Shown: piece by piece, positions 11,291-22,644 of the stretch
How positions within the stretch are numbered: the first letter of the stretch is position 1
How the letters are laid out: every line of letters starts with the position of its first letter
DNA from: Nemertoderma westbladi
Lineage: Eukaryota > Xenacoelomorpha > Nemertodermatida > Nemertodermatidae
DNA length: 64,000 nucleotides
Direction of reading: 5' to 3'
Assembly (NCBI GenBank): GCA_032718475.1
Contig: JAUCBJ010002827.1
Coordinates: 1 to 64,000 of the forward strand
Translations under genes and position numbers: made by a program
The notes under the pieces: model-generated
The model's input: the letters and a program-made list of their open reading frames with translations, nothing else
Databases searched by the model: none
Told to the model about the DNA's origin: nothing

Positions 11291-11739
11291 TGTTACATTA
11301 TGTCAACTTAACAGAGTTCTGCTGAATTACTCGTAACGCTGCAAAGTAATCAATAACCTGGAAAAACAACTTAAATTACCGTATTCCAGAATGTATTATT
11401 TCCATTTATATTAATGTGTGCTTCTATATTCAATAAAGCAGCACGTTTTTGCATAATGCGTGCGTCCAGTTTGAAGTCACGGGACTAGCTACTGTATGTA
11501 AATAATTGTTTAATGTGTCAAGACTTTATTCCATACGTCCTATAGAAGACATTTTAGAGAAAACGAGCAAATAAAATATGGAGACAGTGTTCAGTAAAAC
11601 TGAACGGACACAGACGGTGACTCAGTGGACGACGGATCAAAGATTTATCACATCCATGCAGGACATAACAACAATAAACTTTAATTAGATATACATGTTT
11701 AATTAATATTTTGTACCTGTTAATAAATTTCGAAATAGT
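11291..11739. repeat. 742-bp tandem duplication, unit B (5' part, interrupted)
   Basis: Matches 10549-11040 of unit A. It is cut at 11739 by the BEL-1 insertion and resumes after it at 19171, ending near 19356. The last five bases (ATAGT, 11735-11739) are the target duplication of BEL-1. Confidence 0.85.
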
Positions 11740-12302
11740 TGTAAATAATCGCCAGGTTGTTTACCCATTTTTGGGATCGAAACGTAATCTGCTGTCTTGC
11801 AGCACTCTGTCCAACCTCCCTCTAGCGGGACGGTTGGCAGGCCCTCTTAGGATCGAAACGTAACTAACTGGCCACTCAGCAGTCTCCTTGGCTACCCAAT
11901 AGAGTTGTGGCGGTGCAATTTTGTCGATAAGCCGGCACAGCATCCTTAAAAATGCAGCTGCAATGCAGCATGCCGATCCTAGTAGTAGTGGATACCGAAT
12001 CAGGACGCTTCCTGGGAAGGTATTTAAGGAGCTGCTCGCCACTTTTTCTTCACTTCCAAGTCGACAACCCTTTCTTCCAAAGTTTAGTGATTTAATTCTT
12101 TCCTCTTCTATTTCCTTATTATTCATTGAATTATTAAAAATAAACTCAGTTATCACTTTTACTCAAAATCAACTTTTTCCACCTTCACCTTAAGAAATCT
12201 CTTCTACCTCTACTTTTGGTGCCGATACACAGTTGCACTCCCTTCGGCAACTGGGATTCTAAAATCGAAGGACTCTGCATCTCCAACGCCCAGTTCGCCA
12301 CA
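11740..12302 (+). repeat. BEL-1 5' LTR
   Basis: A 563-bp repeat starting TGTAAATAATCG and ending GCCACA. Relative to the 3' LTR it lacks ~24 bp after CCAGGTTGT and has ~95 extra bases after CTACCCAAT. A TATTTAAGG element near 12020 could be the TATA box. No obvious tRNA primer-binding site follows the LTR. Confidence 0.9.
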
Positions 12303-12337
12303 CTTCGAACCGAATTGCTCTCTCAAACACAGTAACT

Positions 12338-13765
12338 ATGGAGAACTTCGCCGAGGCTACTCTACGGGGTCGCAAGAAGTCCACAAAGAAGGCCAACACT
12401 TCTCAGATCCGCGCGATAACCGCTCTGGATCCTGACACCCCCGAGCTCCTAGGACATCTGGCGCTACACACCGGTCGACTACAACAGCGAAAGGCGACCC
12501 TGCTGGAAGTCTTCGAATTTCTTCTACTCAAGTCTGAGGATGAAGAAGCCGCCAAACTAATGTCAGACGAAATGGAGTCGGAACGGGATCGAATCTTAGA
12601 GGCCGAACTCCATCTGGAACAGCTCCAGAAACTCTTCCCTGCCAACCAACCGGCACCTCCTTCTGACTGTGACTCTACTGCGTCGTCTGCTGCTGCTGGC
12701 ATTGCGGCCATCCTGTCTGCCTCAACGCTCCCTAAACTGTCGCTGCCCACCTTCTCGGGCGATCCCCTGGATTGGCGACAGTTCTACGACCAGTTCGTCG
12801 CTCTAGTCGACTTCGACAAATCGACTGTCTCCCCTGCGGCCAAGTTCGTTTACCTGAGGAACTGCCTACGGGGTCCTGCTCTCACTGCCGTGCAGGGCAT
12901 CAAGTGTGGCAACGGTGCCTACGCTGTGGCCACCAAAGAACTTCTCTCTCGGTTTGGTCAACCAAACGTTTTGATTGCTCTGTACAGTCAGAGGATTGTC
13001 AACGCCCCTGCAGTCACTAGTGAAAACCCGCATCAACTCCGTATTCTGGTCAACACCTTCTCTGCCGCCATCAGAGAGATGGAGTCTCTATTCGAGGACG
13101 TGGAGATGACTGGGCTCAATGGGGAGCGAGCCCCACGTGCCTTCTCCACTAAACTAGCTGGACACCTCTTGGCTCAACAGCTTATGTCCAAGCTTCTGAA
13201 GACGATTCTATTGGAATGGAATCGCCGGAACACCAAACCTACCAGTTGTCACAACCTCGAGGCATTGCTCAACTTCCTCAAGACTGAGCTGGAGGGCCTC
13301 GAGGCCTACAGACGCTCTGGAGAGCCGTCCAAGCATCCTGACGCTCGACCTCCACCTACCAACACTCGACAAATCCAGAAACCCTCAGTCACCTTCTCTG
13401 CTAAAACTCCGATGCCTCCTCGGATCAAAGACCTCCCTCGCGGTCAGCGGCTCGCAGCAGTGAGGGCACAACGACTCTGCAGAAACTGCCTGGCTGGTGG
13501 CCATATCGTGTCCATCTGCCCACAACCTCCCAGCTGCAGGGTGTGTCCTCTAAAACACCACAGGTTGCTCCATATGGAGCTCACTTCCCCCCCCCCCCCT
13601 GGGGGACCTTATAGGGTCGGCTCGTCCTCTACCTCTAATGGGCGTCGTCCGGCTCCCTCTTCTAATCCTCACCTGGATCCCTCAGTTCCAGAGTTTAGAC
13701 CTCCTGCCATGACTACGGTGGCCTGTCGAAGGCCAGATGTGGTGACGCGCCATGGTGACCACTAG
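12338..13765 (+). CDS. BEL-1 Gag
   Basis: A 475-codon frame starting 35 bp after the 5' LTR. An acidic, probably coiled-coil N-terminal part (to ~100) is followed by the DUF1759 signature LPKLSLPTFSGDPLDW at about 131-146 and the usual helical Gag domain. The C-terminal part has Cys motifs LCRNCLAGGHIVSIC and CRVCPLKHHRLLH, which are the nucleic-acid binding knuckles of BEL Gag. A run of 12-13 C at about 13588-13600 codes for Pro and may be unstable. The frame overlaps the protease frame by 14 bp. Expected role: capsid formation and RNA packaging. Confidence 0.85.
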   Translation: MENFAEATLRGRKKSTKKANTSQIRAITALDPDTPELLGHLALHTGRLQQRKATLLEVFEFLLLKSEDEEAAKLMSDEMESERDRILEAELHLEQLQKLFPANQPAPPSDCDSTASSAAAGIAAILSASTLPKLSLPTFSGDPLDWRQFYDQFVALVDFDKSTVSPAAKFVYLRNCLRGPALTAVQGIKCGNGAYAVATKELLSRFGQPNVLIALYSQRIVNAPAVTSENPHQLRILVNTFSAAIREMESLFEDVEMTGLNGERAPRAFSTKLAGHLLAQQLMSKLLKTILLEWNRRNTKPTSCHNLEALLNFLKTELEGLEAYRRSGEPSKHPDARPPPTNTRQIQKPSVTFSAKTPMPPRIKDLPRGQRLAAVRAQRLCRNCLAGGHIVSICPQPPSCRVCPLKHHRLLHMELTSPPPPGGPYRVGSSSTSNGRRPAPSSNPHLDPSVPEFRPPAMTTVACRRPDVVTRHGDH

Positions 13766-14381
13766 CGACCCCCGCCAAACTGCCTCTAGAAAGATCAGAC
13801 TCCTCCTAGACACCAGGTCGGAGGAGTCCTACATAACCTCCAAACTCGCCAGCTACCTCGAGCTGCCGGTTCGAGACAGAGCCTCATTTGCTTCTGAGGC
13901 TTTCGGTGGAATTGTCTCACCAACTCAGGATCGTTGTCAGGTGGACCTCCTCCTTAGCAAGGGAACCTCATCCCTTGGCGTCCGGGCCTGGGTGGTGGAC
14001 ACTATCTGCTCCCCCCTGGGCCCACAAAACCTTAGATCCACCAACTGGATCACCATCGACCTGGCAGACCCTGACCCTTCAGTGGTTCGCCCCACAGACT
14101 TCCTCCTCGGCACCGACCTCCTCCCTCGTGTCCTCCTTCCTGGGATGATCACTGAAGGCGGGGTAATGGCCAAGAATACGATCTTTGGGTGGACCCTCCT
14201 TGGCAGTCGCACATCTGCCACACCCAGTCTCTCCCAAGCCTTCCGTGTGTGTACCAGGAGCCTGGACATCCTGTGGGACCTGGAGACCATCGGGATAGAC
14301 CACAAATCAGAGGATGAAGGTTCGGACTCCTTCATCAAACCTCGTCTCGTTCATGGACGATTCGAGATCGACCTCCTTTAG
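13752..14381 (+). pseudogene. BEL-1 protease region of Pol
   Basis: A 209-codon frame in a different phase from gag. It contains the retropepsin-like segment IRLLLDTRSEESYITSKL, where the catalytic D-[ST]-G reads D-T-R, so the active site is changed. Downstream DFLLGTDLLP and NTIFGWTLLG match the conserved stretch of BEL Pol linking protease to RT. The frame closes at a TAG (14379-14381), while RT sequence resumes from 14514. The catalytic change and the stop mark this as decayed. Confidence 0.8.
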
Positions 14382-14513
14382 ATCGACGACCGCAGACCAT
14401 CCTCCAACTATGGCAGAGTCCCCTCGCGCCGGCTGAGACCCCATCATCTTGAGGGACTCAAACAACTCGAGTCACTGGGGTACATTGAGAGACTGGTCTC
14501 TTCTCCCCCCAGC

Positions 14514-15821
14514 GTGTACTTCCTTCCTCACCATGCCATGGTCCAGCATGGAAAGACTCGGGTCGTCTTCATTGGGGCAAATAAATCTCCTAATGGCCTC
14601 TCGATCAATGACTGTCTGAAGACAGGGCCAAATCTCCTACCATTACTCTTCAATGTGGCTATACGTTTCAGAGTCTACCCTTGTGTGGCCGTTGGGGATA
14701 TAGTGAAGGCCTTCCACCAAATCTCGATCACAGACCACGACTGCGACTATCTCTGCATTCGGTGGCAAGACGAAGATGGAGAGGTGTTGAGCCACTTCGT
14801 GCGCCTCCCCTTCGGCCTGAACTGCTCCCCGAGCGCTCTACAATCCACTCTATGGGTTCAGTTCGGCCTACTCGAGGACTCTGCCCTTCCTCTACCAGTC
14901 CCGGACACTGACCACTCAGTCGTTCAACCCCAGGTCAGTGACCTCTCGTTCGCTGAACCTCAGGTCAGTGAACCCTTGGTCGTTGAACTCATGGTTGATG
15001 ACCCCTCGATAGTCAAACCCCTGGTCAATGACCCCTCGGCCATCCAACCCCGGGTCATTGACCCCTCGGCCATCGGCCCCCACACTCTCTCATGACTCAT
15101 TGAGAGCCTCTACGTCAATGACGTGGTGTTAGGGGGAGAGACTCCATCAGACATGAACACACTTAGAGAAACTCTCACTGAACTGTTGTCTCGCGCCTCG
15201 ATGAACCTTCACAAGTGGAGGTCAACGAACTCCACCTGTGACGAGGAGAGGCTCCCAACTCGAGTACTTGGGACCCCTTGGGATCCCATCTCAGACGAGA
15301 TCTCAGTCAACTTCGATAATGTGACCCCCCCTAAAGTCTTTACCAAACGAACTCTGCTCGCGTGTACAGTGTCGATCTTCGACCCTCTTGGTCTCCTCTC
15401 GCCATGGACCCTCTCTCTACCCCTGCAACTGCAGGACCTCTGGTGCGCCGGCTCTGGATGGGAACAGCAGCTGGACCCAGAAGCAGCACGCCGCTGCCTG
15501 GAGCTCATCTCTCAGGTGCCAGCAATCCCTCCAATGCTGCCTCGAGACTGCTCCAACCCTGATCGCATCGAGATCTACACCGATGCCTCGCTCCAGGCCT
15601 ATGCTGCCTGCCTCTACACATTTTGTGGGGGCACACGAACTCTACTCTGCACCAAGGCGTGCGCTGCCCCCCTAAAGCCGAAACCATCCTTACCTCGGCT
15701 TGAACTGATGGCCGCCCTCCTGGGGCACGTCTTTATGGCTCCATTATCAAGGCCCACAAGGACTTCCCTGATGTCAAAGCTATCTTCCACTCCGACTCCA
15801 CCACAACTCTCGCCTGGCTGA
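14514..15821 (+). pseudogene. BEL-1 reverse transcriptase and start of RNase H
   Basis: Two frames, 14514-15095 and 15123-15821. The first has NGLSINDCLKTGPNLLP, the palm motif AVGDIVKAFHQI and VRLPFGLNCSPSAL. After a minisatellite and a stop, the second resumes with LYVNDVVLGG, where the catalytic Y-x-D-D reads YVND. The conserved DPLGLLSPWTL of BEL RT follows, then RNase H motifs IYTDASLQAYAA and PRLELMAALLG. The phase is lost near 15740. The catalytic changes indicate an inactive enzyme. Confidence 0.85.
14915..15085 (+). repeat. 30-bp minisatellite inside the BEL-1 RT
   Basis: About five to six imperfect copies of a 30-bp unit with core GGTCAATGACCCCTCGGCC, in frame (coding DPSAI-like repeats). 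The array fills the variable segment between the RT fingers/palm and the Y-x-D-D box. A closely similar unit, with the 17-bp core GGTCATTGACCCCTCGG, reappears alone at ~16023 in the RNase H to integrase linker. Confidence 0.85.
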
Positions 15822-16267
15822 GTAAACCTCCCAACACTTGGAAGACCTTTGTAAGAAACCGAGTGCGCGAGATCCAGGACCATGCACCCTTCCATCTCTG
15901 GCACCACATACCCGGGTGCCAGAACCCTGCCGATATTGGCACTCGAGGTTATGACCTTGGAGCCCTCGCCTCTTCGAGCTGGTGGCTCGGCCCCTCTGGT
16001 GACCTTCACGCCGCCGACACCTCGGTCATTGACCCCTCGGCGATTGACCACCAGGTTACTGATCTCAGACATGTGACAATGGAGCGCCGATCTCTATTGA
16101 CTAATCTCATCATGGGGAGCGAGCAAGTGGTGGACCTTAAATGGTTCTCTAACCTGACTCGAGCAGTTCGGGTCATGGCCTGGGTCTCTCGATTCATTAG
16201 CAACTGCAGGGTTCGTCGGCGAACCTGCAGCTCTGCCTCCACTGGGCCTCTCAGCAAAGCGGAGTGA
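15740..16267 (+). pseudogene. BEL-1 RNase H C-terminal half
   Basis: After a frameshift near 15740 the RNase H continues with FHSDSTTTLAWLS (catalytic Asp), then WHHIPGCQNPADIGTRG, the BEL equivalent of NPADxxSRG, and WWLGP. The 16023-16070 stretch repeats the DPSAI motif of the RT minisatellite. The frame stops at 16267. Confidence 0.8.
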
Positions 16268-17480
16268 GACCGCGCCCTTGTTCAGCTGTTCTACCTCGAA
16301 CAGCGAGCAACTATCTCTAATGACATCGACCTAATCCAAGATGGTGACGCCCGGGAATCCTCTCTATGGCCCTTCCGGCCATTTATCGACACAGCAACCA
16401 ACCTGGTCAGTGGATGCCCTCGAACCCAGGAATAATCCCTGCCTCTGCTGCCCAAGGGTTCTCCCCCCGCTCGCCTACTCGCCTGGGACGTCCACATCGT
16501 CACCAAACATAGTGGAGTCCCCACAATGATGTCTGAACTCAGTAAGACCGTGTGGATTGCAGGTCTGCGTTCGATCTGTAAGAAGATCACGTATGACTGC
16601 GTCCCCTGCCGCTGCTATAACTCCCGCCACTTCTGCACCCCAGAGGGGGCGCTTCCTGACTTCCGGGTAAGGCCGGGGGTCATACCCTTCCAGTCCACTG
16701 GCTTGGACTGCGCTGGTGGTCTCTATAACAATGATGGGGAGAAGCGATACATCCTTCTCCTCACCTGCGCGTCTACCCGTGCACTACACCTTGAGTTGAC
16801 CTCCCAGATGGACGCCGAGGACACCCACAACGCACTGCGTCGTTTCGCGGCCAGGTGTTCCTGAGGTGTTGTACTCTGACAACACCGCCACCTTCAAACT
16901 ACTCAGTCGAGTTTGGGGCGGAACCGAGTGGCACTTTATTCTGGTCCACGCCCCCTGGCATGGTGGCTTCTGGGAGAGGATGGTTGGAGTAGTGAAGCAG
17001 GCGCTACGGAAGAGTCTGGGGTGCGCTGCACTCACCGACGACAAACTGCGAACTGTGCTGGCCGAGGTTGAAGCGACAGCCAATCGACGGCCCCTCGTAC
17101 AATCCCCTGACAGCAGTACCGAACCGTTAACTCCCACTCACTTTCTGTTAGGTGGCACTCCGCCACCTCTTGCGCCATTGGCCCTCCTCTCTCCTAAGGA
17201 CTACCCCCAATCTCTCTCTTCCTCATCCCGTCGCTCTGCTAAAGAGTTGAGGAGCAGCTGGCGCCGATCTGTGGCAGCTACTGAGGCGATCTGGAAGCGC
17301 TGAACCTCAGAGTACCTGCCCACACTTCGATACTGGCGTAGGAAGTTGCGTCCTGCGCCAAAGGTTGAGAGTGGAGCCATTGTCATTGTCGATACCCCCC
17401 TCAAGCCGCGATCGAGCTGGCCCCTTGGGAATGTTGTTCGGGTCCACCCTGGAGGACGCCCAGCATATAAAGGACATCAC
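16268..17480 (+). pseudogene. BEL-1 integrase
   Basis: A decayed integrase in pieces. The zinc-binding region (HIVTKHSGVPTMM ... YDCVPC) is at ~16490-16610. The core has TGLDCAGGL (first Asp, ~16700), VLYSDNTATF (second Asp, 16869 on, after a frameshift near 16860) and PWHGGFWERMVGVVK (Glu). The C-terminal domain seen in BEL integrases (YLPTLRYWRRKL, then WPLGNVVRVHPG) follows an in-frame TGA at 17301-17303. Stops and shifts make it non-functional. Confidence 0.83.
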
Positions 17481-18663
17481 CCGCCTCCTACCCTAACTAA
17501 TTTCAAAATGGGCTGTCTGTCTGCATTTGGCTGTTTGGGTTGGTTTAGGAATTCTAAGTAAAAAAGAAAAAGACGAACAATCCAACTGTCTGACGAGTGC
17601 AAGGTCCAGGATATAATCCACCTAATCTAATTATAACCGAAAAGCTAGGACCTTGACGCTATTCCGGCTAGATAAGGCTTTAGTCCACTACAGTACTGGG
17701 TGATAGATTGGTACCGTTACATTACATATAATAACAAATCAACTAATCTATCGATAAATGAGATTAATATTATCAGGCAGTTAATAATATCGTATACTTC
17801 TGTCTGTTCTGTAGTTTATAAAGAGTTACCGGTACCGCACTGTCTTAGGTAAATAGTACAATATTATATTACAGGGTATATTAAATAGTTAAATTAGGGG
17901 GAAACACGTTTATGTTCTACCGGCTGACCATAACTAACTAACAAACTAACAATTGAACGGAAACAATCTATATAACAACCTAATCAGCTAACAATCTATA
18001 TATGGGTCTAACTAACAATCCAACCATCTAACATCAGAATATTAGTGGGCAAATCTGCACATGACAGACATGGTGAGTTGAGACTGCCAGACTGCAGACA
18101 GCTTACTGCAGTTGTACTGACTAGCTATTTTACAGCTGTCAGTCAGACTGTTGACTGCATTCTGGTCACGTGGTGAGCTCACGGTCGACTCTTACTAATT
18201 AAATAATGAAAGTAATTATGTATACTGTATTTATTGCTGCGAACTGAAATGTATTATACTGTAGGTTGATTATTTTATACTTATACTATATTATATTAAA
18301 ATATTTGAGTTACGAGGAGATGGTGAACACACAGCAGATGTCCGGGTCAATGGCCACGTATCCTCGCGCCCCCTTGCCGGACTTGTTCCCCTCGAGATAG
18401 ACTGACTTGCGCCCTCTAAGTCTATGTATGATTTCAACGCTTATATTACTCTGTCTCACTTTATTCTATGCTGGTATTATATTCCGTATTGAATTTATAT
18501 TAGTATATTGCCTTATGTTACTTTATCTTACTTGTATTGATGCGTAATGATTACTTAATTATTTGAGTGTCTGTATGCACTAGTTTAAAATTGGCTTTCC
18601 TATTTCTTGTATTTTCTGTCATTATTTATCGTCCTATTTTGAGCGATCAAAATAGGAGGGGAG
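17481..18663 (+). other. BEL-1 3' non-coding internal region
   Basis: About 1.2 kb of AT-rich sequence between integrase and 3' LTR with no long frame on the plus strand. A GC-richer island at 18310-18417 has an open minus-strand frame of 35 codons (see findings). It ends at the polypurine tract. Confidence 0.6.
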
Positions 18664-19165
18664 TGTAAATAATCGCCAGGTTGTCGACCGAACTTTCTAA
18701 TTTATCTGTACCCATTTTTGGGATCGAAACGTAATCTGCTGTCTTGCAGCACTCTGTCCAACCTCCCTCTAGCGGGACGGTTGGCAGGCCCTCTTAGGAT
18801 CGAAACGTAGCTAACTGGCCACTCAGCAGTCTCCTTGGCTACCCAATCAGGACGCTTCCTGGGAAGGTATTTAAGGAGCTGCTCGCCACTTTTTCTTCAC
18901 TTCCAAGTCAACAACCCTTTCCTTGTGCAAACCCCGGCTTCAAAGCTTAGTGATTTAATTGTTTCCTCTTCTATTTCCTTATTATTCATTGAATTATTAA
19001 AAATAAACTCAGTTATCGCTTTTACTCAAAATCAACTTTTTCCACCTTCACCTTAAGAAATCTCTTCTACCTCTACTTTGGGAGCCGACACACAGTTGCA
19101 CTCCCTTCGGCAACTGGGATTCTAAAATCGAAGGACTCTGCATCTCCAACGCCCAGTTCGCCACA
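18664..19165 (+). repeat. BEL-1 3' LTR
   Basis: A 502-bp repeat with the same TGTAAATAATCG start and GCCACA end as the 5' LTR. The two differ by a 24-bp and a ~95-bp length variant and by numerous substitutions, so the insertion is old. It is followed immediately by the ATAGT target duplication. Confidence 0.9.
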
Positions 19166-19170
19166 ATAGT

Positions 19171-19370
19171 ACATGATTAAAATGTTTAAATGAGTATCCA
19201 TAAAATCCTTTCTTCACATACCGAACGCTGATAAGTTGATATAATGTAACAAAATTTTCATGTATTAATTTATGTAAACCTCCCTCACTGCGTTCGCTCG
19301 GTACATAAATAAACTCGGGTCATAACGCTGCAAAGTGCTACTTTGCACACAATGATGTTAATACAGTAGT
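19171..19370. repeat. 742-bp tandem duplication, unit B (3' part)
   Basis: Continues unit B after the BEL-1 insertion: ACATGATTAAAATGTTTAAA through CACACAATGATG, matching ~11055-11280 of unit A. Confidence 0.8.
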
Positions 19371-20892
19371 TATTCTGTCCATTACTCAAAACGGAAACTT
19401 TAGCCAAACTTTGACACTGATGAAAAGGCATTCTGTAACGTAGGCCATGTAAGCCTACTTTAAATGTTTTTCAAATAAAATAATATATTCGATATAAAAA
19501 CGTAACGGAAAAAACTCTTTCAATAACTTTTTAGCAAAATTAAGATATTCTGTTCTCGTGTGTTGAGTTTTACGCTTTTTGGCATATTGGCACTCGTTTC
19601 GCTCGTATTGGAAAGTTATCAACTCGAGCAAAACTCGACCACTGTGATATAATAATAGTCGAATATTACTAAACAAAAGATAACATGGAACAAAGCGCTG
19701 CTTTTCGAATAGTTATTGTTATCGAATATTATTAATATATACCCGATCTTGTTCGGTAAAACGTATGTAACGTGGCAGTAGGCACAGAAAGATGAAATTG
19801 GATGTTGAATTTTGCCGATCACATTAATGGAACATCGGTAAAATTTATCTCCATTAAAGAGCATCCTACCTAATATTACAATATTTCAAAAAATGATTTA
19901 CTATTACTTTACCATTTATTTAATAATTAATTATTATAATCAAAATAATCATCAATTAAGCAATATTATAATTATCAATAATACTTCAAATAAATTTTTC
20001 ATAGTTAAATGAACTTCGTCTATTTATTGAAAACCAGTAATTTTGGCCTCTTTGAAGGCCCGTATTTCGTCAGAGATGCCATACTTCAATTGTCCGACCA
20101 TGAGAATCAAACATACAATATTTATTATCATCTGGTAGTTGACCAACCATAACAGCGAAATTTAGAATACACATGTCAGTTGGGTGGAATGACTTGGTGA
20201 GACCTCAATAGCCCCATAACACGAAAATTGCCATAGACTCAATGATAGAAATACCAGCTGGTGCGAATACGCCCAAACTACAGAGAAGTATTTTACGGTA
20301 GATGCTAAATTCACTCCACAGACTTGACATCTTCAATAGGCACTAGGGCTTCATCCATTGGATGTTGCCATGTAAACTAGCTCCGCCTACTTAACATAAA
20401 TCAGCTGATTCTTTGTTCATTCGACAGCAGTAGTATGTAGTACTACCGGTAGGTTTGATTTGATTACACAATTACCAATTACCGTACTGAATTAGGCCTA
20501 CAACATGAAGTAAGTGAGTCTGCTAGTATACTGTACAGGTATATTTGCAGATGCGAGCGCGATGCTTAGCCTGCAAGACGATAAATGAAACTTTAATTCA
20601 TCTGCGGTCAATTTGCACAGGAGATCACTTTTCCCTTCTGAGAATCAGAATAGGCCTATGATAGCCCTATGAAAATTGTTAAATTAATTGTCGCTTGGCA
20701 TAAATATTTATAATCGTATCTACAGGAATGTATATGACGTACTGATGAATCAGAGCTTGCCCAGAGATACGCTCCTGGAACATGGTTTTTTGTATTGTCC
20801 ACAACTAATTAATAGGCGGCCAGGCTTACAGATTTGGAATTAGCTATAATGTCATAATGAAGTGGTAGTCAAATTTTACAAATGTAAAATCG
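19371..20892. other. intergenic region
   Basis: AT-rich sequence without a supported gene. The short minus-strand frames at 19455-19676 and 19619-19864 have no recognisable motif. Confidence 0.5.
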
Positions 20893-21318
20893 GCCTCATA
20901 TAGAGAAACTACTGCGTAAGAGCCAAAACGGATTTCGACCAAATAGATCAACAATAGCTCAGATACTTGCACTATGGAGACTGATTGAAGGAATTAAGTC
21001 AAAGAATCTCCCAGCAGTCATGACTTTTGTGGACTTCAAGAAGGCATTCGACTCCATCCATTGTGTTAAAATGCTTGAAATCCTATGAGCTTATGGAATA
21101 CCAGAAGTAATTGTTGCTGGCATTGGATTGTTATATTGTGACACAGAAGCAGAGGTACTCTCTCCAGATGGTGAAACTGAGTTTTCTCAATCCTGGCTGG
21201 CGTACTGCAAGGTGACACATTAGCACCATTACTATTTGTAATTGTGCTGGATTACGCAATGAGGATGGCCACAAAGGGTGAAGATCTGGGATTCACACTT
21301 CAAGAACGCAAAAGTAGT
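20893..21318 (+). pseudogene. RTE-like LINE reverse transcriptase, first half
   Basis: Translated sequence has QNGFRPNRST, VMTFVDFKKAFDSIH (catalytic Asp), VLSPDGET and AGVLQGDTLAPLLFVIVLD, the fingers and palm of a LINE RT. An in-frame TGA near 21086 and a frameshift near 21200 show decay. The frame is cut at 21318 by E1 and resumes at 36382 so that KSS|RYPATTVTDTDF reads through the target site. The endonuclease domain is not present upstream. Confidence 0.85.
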
Positions 21319-22566
21319 TGTACGCGCTTTTGAAGACCTTTAGCAGTTTAACCTGCCAAAATTTGTATGTCTTTTGGTTTATAAATAGACTTTAGAAGTT
21401 GACAAATATTTAATACCAATAAACACAACATTAGCAGAAGCCAGCCTAGTGCGCGTCCATTCACCCGCTGGATATACCCGGGAGACTGGATTCTGAGGGC
21501 TTAGATTATTATTGCAGTGTAAGCTTACTGTATTATTCGATTGATCGTTAATAAATAATTTCTGACTAATATTATTCACTTTCGGGAAATATTAACAGTT
21601 CCTTTAGGACGTGGCGCTCTATCTAGGTAAACAGAGATATGACTTATACTAATCACAACGGTAAGTCGGTAAGGCTTATGATTCACGTATGAGGCGCATT
21701 CTTTAGGAAATGCTTAGTTATCAGTCACAATCAGGCACACTACCGGTAACACACAATACGGCTCACTAATTTGCCGACCGTCAATGAATTTTATCATATA
21801 TAAAGAGAACAGCAACGGACTCATGTAGTGCTTATCAAATAGCATTAAATTCACTACAAACCACAATAATATAAGTCGCAATCGCTATATATAACCCGTC
21901 TCTCTAACCTGTAGTGTATCAAGAAAATTGGGAAATTTGGGTTCTTTATAGATATTCTCCAAATAATATTCAACCAAACAATAGTAAATAGCAGTATAAT
22001 AATGTATATTGAACCGATAATGTAAAACTGAATTGCGATCAGTTGATATGATAAGATAACAGTTATACGCTCTATAATTTAAGCCTACTAATGTTTCTTC
22101 TAAAGTATGAAAACGAATTGACTCTAGAGCCGGTGTTCCTGGCCTAGATAGCAACAACACAACAGTATCAAGAAAAAACAGTAAGACTGAACACTCCTAG
22201 TATGATCGGCCGAATATCTCCACATCGACAGAAAAAATCGCTCTGATTGGCTTAAGCTAAACAAAGAACCATGTGTCCAATGGCTGTTCCCATGTCAGCA
22301 ACCAGCTGTTAGATGTCGTAATCTGAATCATCAAGGCTAAGCTGTGTAAAGGTATTTGGTGCATTGCGGGTTTTTTGCCTTACCATGTCCGCCAAAACAC
22401 GTATATAGAAGAATGACTTTTATGTCCGTTAAAACACTTATAACGGTACCTCGCGGGCGAGGGGAATATATATATAGTTAGAGAGCCTTTTAGAGTATTC
22501 CAGCGCCTGGGGGGAAACTGGATTGCGAAGCAAAGGGGCCAGTTATATCCCACAGAAGCTTTTACA
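21319..22566 (-). repeat. E1 3' LTR
   Basis: 1,248 bp, the same length as its partner at 35129-36376. Differences seen by eye are single substitutions near 21375, 21770, 22239, 22439, 22452 and 22514. On the minus strand it is preceded by a short purine-rich tract. The 91-codon frame it contains (21885-22160) is present in both LTRs but has no recognisable motif. Confidence 0.95.
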
Positions 22567-22644
22567 CCGCTCCCAGAAAATGGGATTTGAGTCTATAAAA
22601 TATACAAAATCACAGTTTCTAATATACGTAAATACTCTAAACAG

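Larger units (their letters stand above)
11740..19165 (+). mobile_element. BEL-1: BEL/Pao LTR retrotransposon, decayed
   Basis: A 7,426-bp element flanked by a perfect 5-bp target duplication ATAGT (11735-11739 and 19166-19170). Its LTRs begin TGTAAATAATCGCCAGG and end CCAGTTCGCCACA. The internal order is gag (DUF1759 type, zinc knuckles), protease, reverse transcriptase, RNase H and integrase, as in BEL/Pao. A purine tract AGGAGGGGAG (18654-18663) abuts the 3' LTR. Pol carries at least three frameshifts and several stops, and the catalytic sites of protease and RT are altered, so this copy cannot be autonomous. Confidence 0.93.

Noticed and set aside
21885-22160. 91-codon frame within the E1 LTRs as a gene
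   Set aside because: Present in both LTRs because they are copies of each other; no motif, and it is in the wrong place for a retroelement gene.
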